Assembly: GCA_963822705.1 (NCBI GenBank)
Contig: CAWGIX010000010.1
Location: 310,001 to 374,000, forward strand
Length of the DNA stretch: 64,000 nt
Origin: CAVRQM01 sp963822705
Lineage (GTDB): Bacteria; Pseudomonadota; Alphaproteobacteria; Acetobacterales; Acetobacteraceae
Direction of reading: 5' to 3'
In this document: in pieces, positions 43,354 to 53,527 of the stretch
Numbering within the stretch: the stretch's first letter is position 1
How the letters are laid out: each line of letters opens with the position of its first letter
Translations under genes and position numbers: made by a program
The notes under the pieces: generated by a model
The model's database searches: none
What the model saw: only the letters and a program-made list of their open reading frames with translations
What the model was told of the DNA's origin: nothing

Positions 43354-43527
43354 TCAGCCCGCCCGCCGATGCCCCAACCCCTCGGCTAGCAAGGCTACCG
43401 CCAGCGTGTTCAGGCTGACGCCCTCGCGGCGGGCGCGATCGGCGAGCGAGCGGTGTAGCGATTTGGGCGTGCGCAGCTGCCATTTTCCGGAGTAGCCTGC
43501 ATCCGGTTCCGCACTAGGCGCTGGCAC
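43354..43527 (-). CDS. Solitary HicB-like ribbon-helix-helix small protein
   Basis: 57 residues starting at GTG 43527 with a clear GGAGG seven bases upstream: VPAPSAEPDAGYSGKWQLRT, then PKSLHRSLADRARREGVSLN and TLAVALLAEGL. The GKWQLRTPKSLHRSLADRARREGVS pattern is the DNA-binding C-terminus of HicB antitoxins, which normally follows a longer RNase-H-like domain that is absent here. No HicA toxin gene (short, dsRBD-like) is next to it. It could be a truncated antitoxin that survives as a regulator. Too short to be seen in a scan for longer frames. Confidence 0.6.
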   Translation of the reverse strand: MPAPSAEPDAGYSGKWQLRTPKSLHRSLADRARREGVSLNTLAVALLAEGLGHRRAG

Positions 43528-43631
43528 AGGACGACCTCCATGCCTCCCGCCGGCACCTTCGGGGACCCCGGTTTACGGTTTGGCAAGCCTTGCGCTCCAG
43601 GGTAGCGGCGGCACCCTGCGCGGAGCACAAA

Positions 43632-44972
43632 ATGGCCGGCTCGGACGTCTATGACGGCAGCCCCATTCCTGGCGGCGACTGGTCGAGCACCGTCACCTAC
43701 ACGCCCGCCCAGGGCGGCAGCGCGGCCACGGCGGAGGTCGGCAGCCTCGGCTCGGGGCCGGCCACTCTCTCCGGCACCGTGTCCCAGGCCGGCGACCTGG
43801 TGACGTTCACTATCAACGGCTATGGGGGCCCATTCCAGGAGCAGTTGCAGGCGGTGTGCGACATCAACGGCGGCAGCGTGTTCAAGGATGCCGGCGGCGA
43901 TTACTTCCTGTTCTCGAGCCAACCTTTGACGGACGGAGCGACCTACGACGCGGTCTCCGGCTTCGGGGATTTCAACGGGCAGGCCGCATGCTTCGCGGCC
44001 GGCACCCGCATCGAGACGGAGCGCGGCCCGGTGGCGGTAGAAACCCTGCGGCGGGGAGATCGCGTCCGTACGGTGCTGCGCGGCCGCTCGGCGCCGGTAA
44101 TCTGGACCGGGCACCGCCGCGTCATCTGCGCCGGTCATCCCTGGCCGCCGAGCGTGTGGCCGGTTCGCATCGCCGCCGATGCCTTCGGCCCCGGCCAGCC
44201 CGCCCGCGCGCTGCATCTCTCGCCGGACCATGCCGTGTTCGTCGATGGCGGCTTGGTGCCGGTGCGCCACCTGCTCAACGACGCCACCATCGCCCAGACG
44301 CCTACGGACAACGTCATCTACTGGCACGTCGAACTGCCCGCGCACGACGTGCTGCTGGCGGACGGGCTGCCGGCGGAGAGTTATCTGGATACCGGCAACC
44401 GAGGCTTTTTCACGGACTCCGTCCAGGTCGCTCGCATCGAAACCAGCGATGGCGAGGCCGCCCGTCTTGCCTGGGCAGCAAAAGCCTGCGCGCCCCTGCT
44501 GACGGAGCCGGCGCACCTGGGGATGATCCGCCGCCGGCTGCGTGAACGGGCGTGCCTGCTGGGACAGCATCAGACGAGCGATTCCGGCCTCCAGCTCGGC
44601 ACCGGCGCGGGGCCGATTTCCTGCGTGTGGGACGGGGCGACTGCCACCGCCACCCTGCCGATAGGGCTGCGATTGCTGCACCTATCCAGCCGCACCACGG
44701 TGCCGTGGCAGCAGATAGAAGGCAGTTCCGATGAGCGCCGCCTCGGGGTCGCGGTGACGCGCATTCGCCTCGACCAATTCGAACTGCCGCTGGACGACGG
44801 ACGCTTGGTTTCAGGATGGCATCGGCCGGAAGCGGGGCTGCGCTGGACGCAAGGGCCTGCGACCATTGCGCTGCCGCCGTCGCGCCGGGCGATTGAGGTC
44901 GAAATCCGCACCGCCCCGATGTTGCGCTATTGGGAGCCGGATCGGGTTGTCCAGGAGGCGCTCGCCGCCTGA
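43632..44972 (+). CDS. Hint-domain (Hint_2, intein/hedgehog-type) protein
   Basis: 446 residues from ATG 43632. The N-terminal 115 residues are Gly/Ser/Thr-rich and beta-like (YTPAQGGSAATAEVGSLGSG, LVTFTINGYGGPFQE). Then comes the Hint start, Cys120 in AACFAAGTRIETERGPVAVE, with LRRGDRV, VIWTGHRRV, LHLSPDHAVFVDGGLVPVRH and DVLLADGLPAESYLDTGNR. This is PF13403, in which a Cys can promote self-cleavage at its own amide bond. Acetic acid bacteria hold many such proteins, often linked to secreted beta-repeats. No signal peptide is visible; type I secretion is possible. The fate of the cleaved N-terminus is unknown. Confidence 0.88.
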   Translation: MAGSDVYDGSPIPGGDWSSTVTYTPAQGGSAATAEVGSLGSGPATLSGTVSQAGDLVTFTINGYGGPFQEQLQAVCDINGGSVFKDAGGDYFLFSSQPLTDGATYDAVSGFGDFNGQAACFAAGTRIETERGPVAVETLRRGDRVRTVLRGRSAPVIWTGHRRVICAGHPWPPSVWPVRIAADAFGPGQPARALHLSPDHAVFVDGGLVPVRHLLNDATIAQTPTDNVIYWHVELPAHDVLLADGLPAESYLDTGNRGFFTDSVQVARIETSDGEAARLAWAAKACAPLLTEPAHLGMIRRRLRERACLLGQHQTSDSGLQLGTGAGPISCVWDGATATATLPIGLRLLHLSSRTTVPWQQIEGSSDERRLGVAVTRIRLDQFELPLDDGRLVSGWHRPEAGLRWTQGPATIALPPSRRAIEVEIRTAPMLRYWEPDRVVQEALAA

Positions 44973-45163
44973 TCCGCAAGCCCCGGCGCGGCAGCATTGC
45001 GTGACCCGAACGCATTCCGCTTGTATTCCTGCGGCATGCGGGTGCAGGCTGATCCGGTCCGGTCCTGGCACGATCACAGCCGACGGCGCCGCACCGGACC
45101 AACAGCACGGCGGTGGCGGCGTGTTCCGATCCGATCCCGCCCTGCAAGCGGGAGGAGTGCGCA

Positions 45164-45598
45164 ATGACCGTAGCGGCCATCCTGAAACAGAAAGGTCGAG
45201 AAGTCGTCTCCGTCGCTCCGACGATGACGATCCAGGATCTGGCGCGTCTGCTCGGCACGCGCCGCATCGGCGCGGTGCTGGTGCAGGATACCGAAGGAAA
45301 GGTGCTGGGCATCATCAGCGAGCGTGACGTGGTCGGCGCCATCGGCCTGCACAGCGCGGAGGCGCTGTCCATGACCGTGGCGCAGCTCATGACCACTCAA
45401 GTAAAAACCGCCGCCCCGTCAATGTCCGTCGAGGAGGCGATGGGCGTGATGACGCAAGGCCGGTTCCGTCACCTGCCGGTCATGGATGACGGTCGGCTAA
45501 TGGGCTTGGTCAGCATCGGCGATATCGTCAAGGCCCGTATCAGCGCGCAGGAGCAGGAGGTCGACAGTCTCAAGGCGTACGTGGCCGGCGCAGCCTGA
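45164..45598 (+). CDS. CBS-domain pair protein
   Basis: 144 residues from ATG 45164, with GGAGGAG upstream. Two CBS domains: TVAAILKQKGREVVSVAPTM to LGIISERDVVGAI, and TVAQLMTTQVKTAAPSMSVE to FRHLPVMDDGRLMGLVSIGD (GDIVKARI). Such stand-alone pairs bind adenosine nucleotides (AMP/ATP or SAM) and modulate partner enzymes. No partner is encoded nearby. Cytosolic. Confidence 0.94.
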   Translation: MTVAAILKQKGREVVSVAPTMTIQDLARLLGTRRIGAVLVQDTEGKVLGIISERDVVGAIGLHSAEALSMTVAQLMTTQVKTAAPSMSVEEAMGVMTQGRFRHLPVMDDGRLMGLVSIGDIVKARISAQEQEVDSLKAYVAGAA

Positions 45599-45633
45599 TG
45601 CGTCGCGCGCCGCCGCTACAAACCTGGTAGGCG

Positions 45634-45930
45634 TCAGCTACTCGGGGAGACCGGTCCGTTGGGAGTAGGCACCCGGACGCTGGGGTTGTCGTAGATCGGC
45701 TTTCCGAGATTGAGCTGGTTCGGGCTGGTCGTCGCACCGGTCACCGCACCGGCTCCGCCGCCTACCACTGCTCCGACGGCTGCTCCGACCGGGCCGCCAA
45801 GTGCGCCGACACCCGCACCGGTCGCCGCCCCCGCGAGCGCTCCGCCCTGGGTCCGGTCGGAGGGATTCGTGCCGCACGCTGCCAGTGCCGTCAGGGCGCC
45901 GATGGCGGCCAGTCGGAACACTATGGTCAT
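45634..45930 (-). CDS. Glycine-zipper lipoprotein
   Basis: 98 residues. MTIVFRLAAIGALTALAACG is a lipoprotein signal with the lipobox LAAC (Cys19). It is followed by a glycine zipper (GGALAGAATGAGVGALGGPV, GAAVGAVVGGGAGAVTGA) and a short Pro/Ser tail. Glycine-zipper lipoproteins (SlyB/OmpA-YiaD-like) attach to the outer membrane and may affect its packing. AGGAG precedes ATG 45930. Divergent from mscL. Confidence 0.85.
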   Translation of the reverse strand: MTIVFRLAAIGALTALAACGTNPSDRTQGGALAGAATGAGVGALGGPVGAAVGAVVGGGAGAVTGATTSPNQLNLGKPIYDNPSVRVPTPNGPVSPSS

Positions 45931-46106
45931 AGAACATACTCCTGCGATCAGTTCGGTTTGTTGCGAACGCCAAAAAAACCGGGCGGTTGCATGGAAGTAG
46001 CCGGGAAAGAAGGGGTATGATGCCGCCCTGGCGCTCACAAAACGATAGTCAGCGGCCCTCGCGACAAGCTAAAAGCGTCAAGGAAACAACTGTTCGCGAG
46101 AGTCCG

Positions 46107-46562
46107 ATGCTGCCGCCCGCCTATCTCCGACGCCCGGCTTGGGTGACCGAGTTCCAGGCATTCATCATGCGCGGCAACGTGGTCGACCTCGCGGTCGGCA
46201 TCATCATCGGTGCCGCTTTCACCGCCATCGTGGGCAGCCTGGTGAAGGACATTTTCACCCCGGTGCTTGGACTGATCCTCGGCGGCGTGGATTTCAGCAA
46301 CATCTACGTCACGCTCAGAGGCCCGCACACCGAGACGCTGGACGCGGCCAAGGCGGCGGGGGCCGTGACCTTGAACATCGGCCTGTTCCTGAATGCGGTC
46401 ATCAACTTCCTCATCGTCGCGTTCGCGGTGTTCTGGGTGGTACGGCTGCTCAGCAAACTATACACGCCAAAAACCGCCGAACCCGCCGCGCTGCCGCCGA
46501 CGCTCGATCAGGTACTGCTGACGGAAATTCGCGACTTGCTGGCACGCCGGCAGGCCACCTGA
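46107..46562 (+). CDS. mscL: Large-conductance mechanosensitive channel
   Basis: 151 residues from ATG 46107. Amphipathic N-terminus (WVTEFQAFIMRGNVVDLAVG), then TM1 (VGIIIGAAFTAIVGSLVKDI with the gate region), periplasmic loop, TM2 (AVINFLIVAFAVFWVVRLLS) and a C-terminal helical bundle (LDQVLLTEIRDLLARR). It releases solutes when cells face sudden dilution. This fits the osmotic theme set by opgGH a few kb away. Pentamer in the inner membrane. Confidence 0.95.
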   Translation: MLPPAYLRRPAWVTEFQAFIMRGNVVDLAVGIIIGAAFTAIVGSLVKDIFTPVLGLILGGVDFSNIYVTLRGPHTETLDAAKAAGAVTLNIGLFLNAVINFLIVAFAVFWVVRLLSKLYTPKTAEPAALPPTLDQVLLTEIRDLLARRQAT

Positions 46563-46576
46563 CGCGCGGCCCCGTA

Positions 46577-47269
46577 GTGGAAGGGGAGCGCGAGCCCGCG
46601 CTCAGCCGGTCGATGCTACTGAGCGGCGGTCTGGAGGAGATGCTCGCACGCAGCGCGCCGGACGTGCGTATCTGGACCGCGGTGGAGCGGATAGAATCGC
46701 GGCGGGCCGTGCTGGCCGCCAACCCCGATCCGGGTGCAGGCGTGTGGCTGTTCGCCTACGGGTCGCTGCTGTGGAACCCGACCGTGCATGTCGTGGCTCG
46801 CCACCGTGTGCGGGTCGAGGGATGGCACCGGGCATTCTGTCTCCTGGCGCGCGGCGGACGGGGCAGTGCCGCCAATCCGGGCCTGCTACTGGGGCTGCGT
46901 GAAGGCGGTGCATGCGACGGCGTGGCCCTGCGCGTCGCCGACGCCGATCTGGAAGCCGAGCTGGACCTGCTGTGGCGACGAGAAATGCTGGCGGGCAGCT
47001 ACGTGCCGCGCTGGGTGTCACTGGCGCAGCCGGCGGAGGGTGCGCCGTCGCACGCGGTCGCTTTCACGATCGACAAAGCCGGCCCCGGCTACGCGGGCGA
47101 CCTCGAGGAAGAGGAAGTGATCCGCCGCCTCGCCACGGCGCGGGGCGAACTGGGCACCTGTGCGGAATACCTGCTGCACACACGCGACGCGCTGCGCGCG
47201 GAGGGCATCGTCGATGCGACCGTCGAGCGGCTGGCGGCCGGCGTGCAGGCGATCGCGGAAGCGAGCTGA
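46577..47269 (+). CDS. ChaC-family gamma-glutamylcyclotransferase
   Basis: 230 residues from GTG 46577, 15 bases after mscL. Degrades glutathione to 5-oxoproline and Cys-Gly. The substrate-binding loop is WLFAYGSLLWNP, with VRVEGWHRAFCL and LLGLREGGACDGVALRVAD after it. The catalytic Glu is expected in the ELDLLWRREMLAGSY region, and the family ending AEYLLHTRDALRAEG follows. ATG 46613 is an alternative start, but the preceding residues (REPALSRSML) match the usual N-terminus of alphaproteobacterial ChaC. With the gamma-glutamyltransferase at 13.7 kb it points to active glutathione turnover. Confidence 0.88.
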   Translation: MEGEREPALSRSMLLSGGLEEMLARSAPDVRIWTAVERIESRRAVLAANPDPGAGVWLFAYGSLLWNPTVHVVARHRVRVEGWHRAFCLLARGGRGSAANPGLLLGLREGGACDGVALRVADADLEAELDLLWRREMLAGSYVPRWVSLAQPAEGAPSHAVAFTIDKAGPGYAGDLEEEEVIRRLATARGELGTCAEYLLHTRDALRAEGIVDATVERLAAGVQAIAEAS

Positions 47270-47338
47270 CCGAAACGCTCTCGCAACCGCTGCTCGTGCC
47301 GTGCTAAGGGATGCAGGCAAACGGCTGGGGGAACGGAC

Positions 47339-50300
47339 GTGCGGCGGATCGGTTTTCTGATGGCGTGCCTGCTCCTGCTGCTCGTTGCGGGAAACGCGCG
47401 CGCAGACGATTTCGAACTGCCGGGACTTGCGGGCGATGCCCAAAGTTATCTGACGCAACTCGAAAAGCGGTTTCCGGCCGGCGGCACGACCAAAGCCCGT
47501 GCGGCCGCTGAACAGCAAGCCGCCGCCGCGCTGGCGCGCAAGGACTTTTCCGCGGCCACGGCAGCCCTGGAGCAGCGCGCCGGTATGGGCGACGTCAGCT
47601 CCCGGCAATGGCTCGATCTGGCGACGGCCCAGCTGCACCGCACGCCCTCCGACCCGCACGCCGCGCTGCTGGCTTCCTGGCGCGCCTTCGAAACCGCCGG
47701 GGATGTCGACTCCGAAATTCCCGCGCTGCTGCTCATGGCCGAAGCGTTGCGCGCGCAGAATCTCGATGCCCAGGCAGTGCAGGCACTGGAGCAAGTGGTG
47801 CAGCGCGCGCCCGACGATGCCGGCTATAAGCGCCTGCTTGCCGACGCACAGCGCGGCGCGGGAATGGCGGTGCAAAAAGTGGATGTGCAGGGCGAGGCAG
47901 ATCCACCGCGTGCGTGCATCGGTTTTACCGTTCCTGTGACGCATCGGGCCGATTTCGTCCCGCAGGACTGGGTGCGGCTCGACCCCCCGGTGCCGGGTGC
48001 GGCGGTCACGCGCGAGGGCGACCAGCTTTGCATTTCCGGCCTGCCGTCCGGCGCCACCACGAACGCGACACTGCGCGCGGGCTTGCCAGCCGACCCCGGC
48101 GACAGCGGCGCGCCGCTGACGCTGGTGCATGATAGCGCGGTGGCGCTCGCTGTGCCGGACCGCCAACCGCGCGTGCTGTTCGATACGCGGCTCTTCGTGC
48201 TGCCGCGCGGACAGCAGCCCAGCGTCACGCTCACCACCACCAACCTTTCCAGCGTAGCATTGAAACTGATGCGCCTCACCGAGCGTGGCGCAGAACCGTT
48301 CGTGCACGAGAACCGGTTGGGTGAACCGGTGGACCGGTACACGGCCAACGCCATCGGCGAGGGGTCCGGCCGCATCATATGGCAGGGCAAGGCGGACGTG
48401 CCCCTCTGGCAGCGCAACAAGCCGGCCCGCACCGCGCTGCCGGTGCCCGACGCGCTGCTGACGGCCGGCCCGGGCCTGTACGCCCTGCTGGCTACGCCGG
48501 GCGACGGCACGCCGGCGCCGGACGAGGCAGCGTCGGTGCAGATGATCGTTCATACCGATCTGGCCCCCACCGTGTGGCGCGGCGACGACGGGCTGACGGT
48601 GCAGGTGCGCGGCTATTCCGACACCAAGACGCGGGCCGGCATAAGACTGCGGCTGCTGGCGCAGAACAACGACATTCTGGGCGAGGTTTCGACCGACAAG
48701 TTCGGCGTGGCGCGCTTCCCGGTGTCGCTGCTGCACGGCGACGGACCGCTGGCGCCGGCGATGCTGGATGCGTTCGGGCCGGACGACGATTTCTGCGTGC
48801 TGGACCTGAATGCCGCTTCCTTCGACCTCTCCGACCGGGGCGTGGAGGGCGCGGCACCTCCGGGGCCGCTGGACGCTTTCGTCTATTTCGACCGCGGCAT
48901 TTTCAGACCGGGCGACACGGTGCAGGTCATGGCATTGCTGCGCGACGATGCGGGTGCGCCCGTCGACCTGCCGGCGCGGCTGACGATCAAGCGGCCCAAC
49001 GGCCAGGTTTTTGCGCGGGCAAATCCGCCACGGAGCGGGGGCGCCTCGATCCATTGGGCGGCAAAGCTGTCGGCGGGCGCGGCCGTGGGCACCTGGACGG
49101 TCGAGGTGCAGGCGGACCCGAACGGACCCGTGATCGGCAGCGGGCAATTCCGCGTCGACGCGTTCGTGCCCGACCGCATGGCGGTGGATCTTGGGCCGGC
49201 GCCCGGTCCGCTGGTTGTCGCCCAGGAACTGGCGCTCCCGGTCGCGGCCCGCTTCTTGTACGGCGCCCCCGCTGCCGGCTTGTCGGGCAAGGCGCACGTT
49301 CTGCTCACGCCGGATCCGGATCCATTTCCGGCTCTGGCCGGTTACCGGATTGGGCTGGACGGGGAGGAATACGCCCCGCAGAAACAGGAAGCGGACCTGC
49401 CGGCGACCGACGCCCAGGGACATACGGTCTATGCTCTGACCGTCGCCCACGCGCCGGACACGACCAAACCGCTGCAGGCGCAGGTGACGGTGGACGTGGA
49501 CGACCCGTCGGGCCATGCCTCGCGCGCGGCCCTGGCTATAAAACTCCGGCCGCCCGGACCGCTGATCGGCATAAAACCGGCGTTCCCGGACAACGCCGTC
49601 AACGCCGGCACGGAAGCCGCCTTTGACATCGCCGCGGTGACACCGGACGGCTCTCGTACGGCGCTGCCCGCGAAATTGCGGTTGGTTCGCGAGCGGCCGG
49701 ACTGGCGCATCGTCATGCACGGACGGTTTGCGCGGTACGAGACAGTTTATCGCGACGAGCCTTTGGAAACGCAGGACGTCACGATTCCCGCGGATGGCGC
49801 CGGGCTGCATGTTGCGAAAACGCTGGGCTTCGGCCGCTACCGGCTGGAGGTGGTGCAGGCCGGCGGCTTGGCCGCGACCTCGGTACGGTTCTGGTCCGGC
49901 TGGGCCGACCAGACCAGCCCGGACGTGCCCGACCGCGTGGACGTGAGCGCCGCGCGCAAAAACGTGCCGGTGGGCGAGTCGGTGCGCGTGCATATTTCGC
50001 CCCCCTTCGCCGGCCAGGCCACGCTGCTGGTGCTGAGCAACCGGGTGCTGGCCCTACGCACGCTGGACCTCCCGGCCGAGGGCACCGATGTCGACGTGCC
50101 GGTGGACGCGTCCTGGGGTCCGGGCGCCTATGTGGCGGTGCACGTCTTCAGGCCGGCCACCGGGTCCACGATCAGCGGGGCCACCCGGCCCGGACGGGCG
50201 ATCGGCCTCGTTTGGGTGGGCGTCGATCCCGCCTCGCACACGTTGGCCATGGCCGTGAACGCCCCCGACCGCCTGCCGCCGCGCGCCCGCGCGGTCGTGC

Positions 50301-52472
50301 CGGTGCAGGCCACCCCCGGCGCCTGGGTCACTTTGGCCGCGGTGGACGAGGGCATCTTGCGCCTGACCAATTTCGTTTCGCCCGACCCCGCCGCCCATTT
50401 TTTGGGCCGGCGCCGCCTGGGGCTGGATATCCGCGACGATTGGGGCCGGCTGATCGCACCAGCGGAAGGCACGCCCACGCTGCTTCACCAGGGCGGCGAC
50501 GAAGGCAGTTTCGTGCTCCCCGAGATCCCCCAGCACACGGTCACGCTGTTTGCCGGTCCGGTGCAGGCCGGACCCGATGGGGTTGCCAACATTCCCATCG
50601 ACATGCCGGATTTTGCAGGGGAAGTGCGCCTGATGGCGGTCGGCTGGGACGGCAGCCGCGTCGGCTCCGCCAGCCACGACGTGATCGTGCGCGACCCGCT
50701 CGTCGCCGAGCCCCTGCTGCCACGTTTCTTGGCCCCGGGGGACACCACGCGGCTCGCGGTGCTGCTGCACAGCCTCGATCTGCCCGAGGGCGACGTGAAA
50801 GTGCAGGTCTCGGCCGAGGGTCCGCTGGCGCTGGACGGCGACGGCCGCCTCTCGGAACATTTGGCGGCCGGGGCGCAGGTGCTGGCCACCACGGATCTGC
50901 ACGCGACGGGCGCTGGGCGCGGCGTGCTGCATCTGGACGTGGCCGGGCCCGCCGGTTTCCACGTCGTGCATGAGACGGCGATCATCGTGCGCCCGGCGCG
51001 CGGCGCGGTGAGCGTCGTGGCGGGAAGCGAACTACCGGCCGGTGCCGAGCAGGCAGTGTCGCCGCCGGTGCCGTTCGACCGTTTCGTCGCCGGCACGGCG
51101 ACCGGCACTGCCGCGTTCGGCGCCCCCGTGCGCTACGACGCGGACGCGCTCGCCGCGGCCCTGGCGGACTACCCGCTGTCGTGCCTGGAACAGACCACCA
51201 GCAAGGGCATGGCGCTCGCGGTCCGGTCCGGCGTGCCTGTGGGGCAAGCTGGAGCAGGCGGTGGAGTCCGTGCTCGACCGCCAGCGCTACGACGGTGGCT
51301 TTGCGCTGTGGAGTGCGGCGGGTGATGCCGAGCCGTGGCTGTCTGCCTATGCCATGGATTTTCTGCTCCGCGCCCGCGCGGCCGGCGCCACGGTGCCGGA
51401 GGCGGCGGTCTCGGATGCCCTGAAATTCCTGACCGAGGCGGCCGGCGAGGAGGACGACAAGCCGGAGTTTTTGGCCGCACAGGCGTATCGGCTTTATGTG
51501 CTGGCGCTGGCCGGGCAGGGCATGCCGGGTGCGGCCCGCGTTCTGGCCGAGCGGCTCGACGATCTGCCGACCGCACTGGCCAAGGCACAGCTGGGCGCCG
51601 CTCTGGCGCTGGCGCACGATTTTGCGCACGCAGAATCGGCGTTCCGGGCGGCGCTGTCTTCGACCGCGCGTAAATACTGGGGCGCGGATTACGGCAGTTC
51701 GTTGCGTGACCAGGCAGCGATTGCAGTGCTGTTGCGCGAGAGCGGGCTTTTGCCGGACCAGTTGCGGCGGCTGGTCGGCAGCCTGCCCGGACCGGACCTG
51801 GACCCGGCATATCTGTCGACCCAGGAACTGGCCTGGACCACGGCCGCCGCTGCGGTGCTGGGGCGTAACGGCGAGTCGCCGCTCGTGACGCTTAACGGGC
51901 AGGCGCAGACCGCGCACAAAGGCGTGGTGACGGTGGCGCTGACGGGTCCCGAAACCGTGCACAATCTGGGAAAGAACACGGTTTGGCAGAGCGTTTCGGT
52001 GCGTGGTGTGCCGCTCGTGGCGCCACCGGCCGCGCGGGCAAGGATGCGCATTTCGCGGCGCTTTTTTGCTTCGGACGGCAGCACGCTGGATTTAGATCAT
52101 CTCACGCAAAACACCGATTTCGTGCTGTTGCTGGAGGGCCATGCCGAAGACGGGCAGGACCACCGCGCCATGGTGCTGCAAGGACTACCGGCGGGCTGGG
52201 AGGTCGCCGGGCGTATTGAGGACGCCAAAGCGGCGGGTTTGGATTGGCTGGGCGACCTGACGGCGACCGAAGCAGAGCCGGCGGCGGACGACCGGTTCGC
52301 GGCGGTAGTGGACCTGACTGCGGACAAACCCGATCTGCGGGTTGCGGTGCGGCTGCGGGCGGTGACGCCGGGGGACTACGAAATTCCGGGTGCGGAGCTT
52401 TCGGACATGTACCGGCCGACGATTTTTGCGAGGCAGACCGCGAACCGGATCAAGGTTTTGCCACACGAGTAG
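47339..52472 (+). pseudogene. Alpha-2-macroglobulin family protein with thioester motif, one-base frameshift
   Basis: About 1710 residues, a periplasmic, signal-peptide-bearing protease trap (MRRIGFLMACLLLLLVAGNA, cleavage near ARA-DD). An N-terminal helical repeat region (to about 180), then the MG/bait-type beta domains (GIFRPGDTVQVMALLRDD, ATPGAWVTLAAVDEGILRLT, FVLPEIPQHTVTLFAGPV, FAGEVRLMAVGWDGSRVG). Thioester Cys1282-Leu-Glu-Gln1285 is in YPLSCLEQTTSKGMALAV. Some 50 bases later, near 51240, one extra base shifts the frame. The helical thioester domain continues as LEQAVESVLDRQRYDGGFAL to the stop at 52472. Often coupled to pbpC in other bacteria; not so here. Without the indel the protein is complete. 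Confidence 0.92.
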
Positions 52473-52522
52473 GTTGGGGGCTGGCCCTGAGCGTGCTGTT
52501 CTGGTGGTCGCAGGAGGTGTGG

Positions 52523-52752
52523 ATGGCTGAACCTGAGGTTGAGAGCGTTTTCGACATCCCGCCCGATGAAGCCGCTGAAGCGGCGGCCGATGCCGTCTCC
52601 GACGCAGAAATCGAAGCGGGAAAGTTGTGCCGCACGAGCGCGTGGGCGAGTGGCTTTTGAGGCTTGCCAAAGGCGAGAGAGTCCCGCCCCCTCTGCCCTA
52701 CTCGGTGTGTACCGTTTGGACTCCCGCCCCAATACACGGCGTGTGCCGATGA
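52523..52752 (+). pseudogene. Small antitoxin-like protein (VPHERVxxWL family), frameshifted
   Basis: Begins ATG 52523 with CAGGAGG upstream: MAEPEVESVFDIPPDEAAEA, then AAADAVSDAEIEAGK. As written it runs into a stop at 52658-52660, but the next frame reads VVPHERVGEWLLRLAKGERV followed by PPPLPYS, the typical end of a small acidic CopG/prevent-host-death-like protein family. A missing A in GGGAAAGTTGTG near 52620 explains the break. In other genomes such genes usually precede a ParE/RelE-like toxin; none follows here, where a lipoprotein gene begins. Confidence 0.6.
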
Positions 52753-53373
52753 GATCGAATTGGATTATACTCTTAGCTCTGACGCTGACGTTGTACGGGT
52801 GTGTCATTCCACATTCGAGTCCGGCCGTCGGATCGCCGATGCTGACAACTGGCTATTTGTCCCTGGCCTCCGAGAAGGGGCGCGGCTGTTTTTTTGCTGT
52901 AAGGGACGTCCAACCTCATCAGGAGCATACCTTCGACGCAGTCCAGACTCCTTAACGTCTGGGTAGGCGAGACGCGGGGTAAGATACGTTACCTGGCGGC
53001 TTTCTCGCGCGGGCTGACATTACAGTACAACGGTGCGGTGCTGGGCTACAGCCCGTTTCCCATCATACCCTCCTTTATGCAGGTCGGAGACAATCTGCTT
53101 GCCTTCCCTTCAGCCAGGGAACAACCGTTCACCTCCAAGACACCGACGTCGATCGTCTATCAAGGCGAGGACCTTCTGATGATCGGCCCGCTGCTGGAAG
53201 CCCTCGCCACACACCGCATCAGCGCCTCGTTCCTCCTTGCTTCCACCCGACAGCCCGAGACCTGGACCATGCCAGCTCTCACCAAAACGGAGGATATTGG
53301 TCACCTGGAAGCATTTCAAAAATGCATCGCCGCCCTCCGCGCGGCACCGCAGACGCCGGACGTTGCTCCCTAG
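52749..53373 (+). pseudogene. AT-rich hypothetical lipoprotein, frameshifted
   Basis: ATG 52749: MRSNWIILLALTLTLYGCVI is a lipoprotein signal with lipobox LYGC (Cys18). It continues TGYLSLASEKGRGCFFAVRD to a stop at 52953-52955. A second open frame, one base on, gives QSRLLNVWVGETRGKIRYLA, GLTLQYNGAVLGYSPFPIIP, YQGEDLLMIGPLLEALATHR and AFQKCIAALR to 53373, which reads as its C-terminal part. The join lies near 52900-52950. Noticeably less GC-rich than the neighbours. I do not recognise the family; the two halves could also be separate genes. Confidence 0.5.
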
Positions 53374-53527
53374 TACCAGAACTCGCGAAGGCGCGAAATA
53401 GGCATCGTCATCAATGCGAGTAGCGCTAGTGGCGAAGCATTACAGTCGGGCCGTACGGTACCGACTCTGGACCTTGCGTCATACGTCGCACGGACCAGCC
53501 GCTCCGTGACGGCAGGCAGCCTCCGCG

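Noticed and set aside
47018..49993. 991-codon open frame on the minus strand
   Set aside because: It is antisense to the alpha-2-macroglobulin gene, His/Arg/Gln-rich and without domains; typical of the mirror frame of a GC-rich gene.
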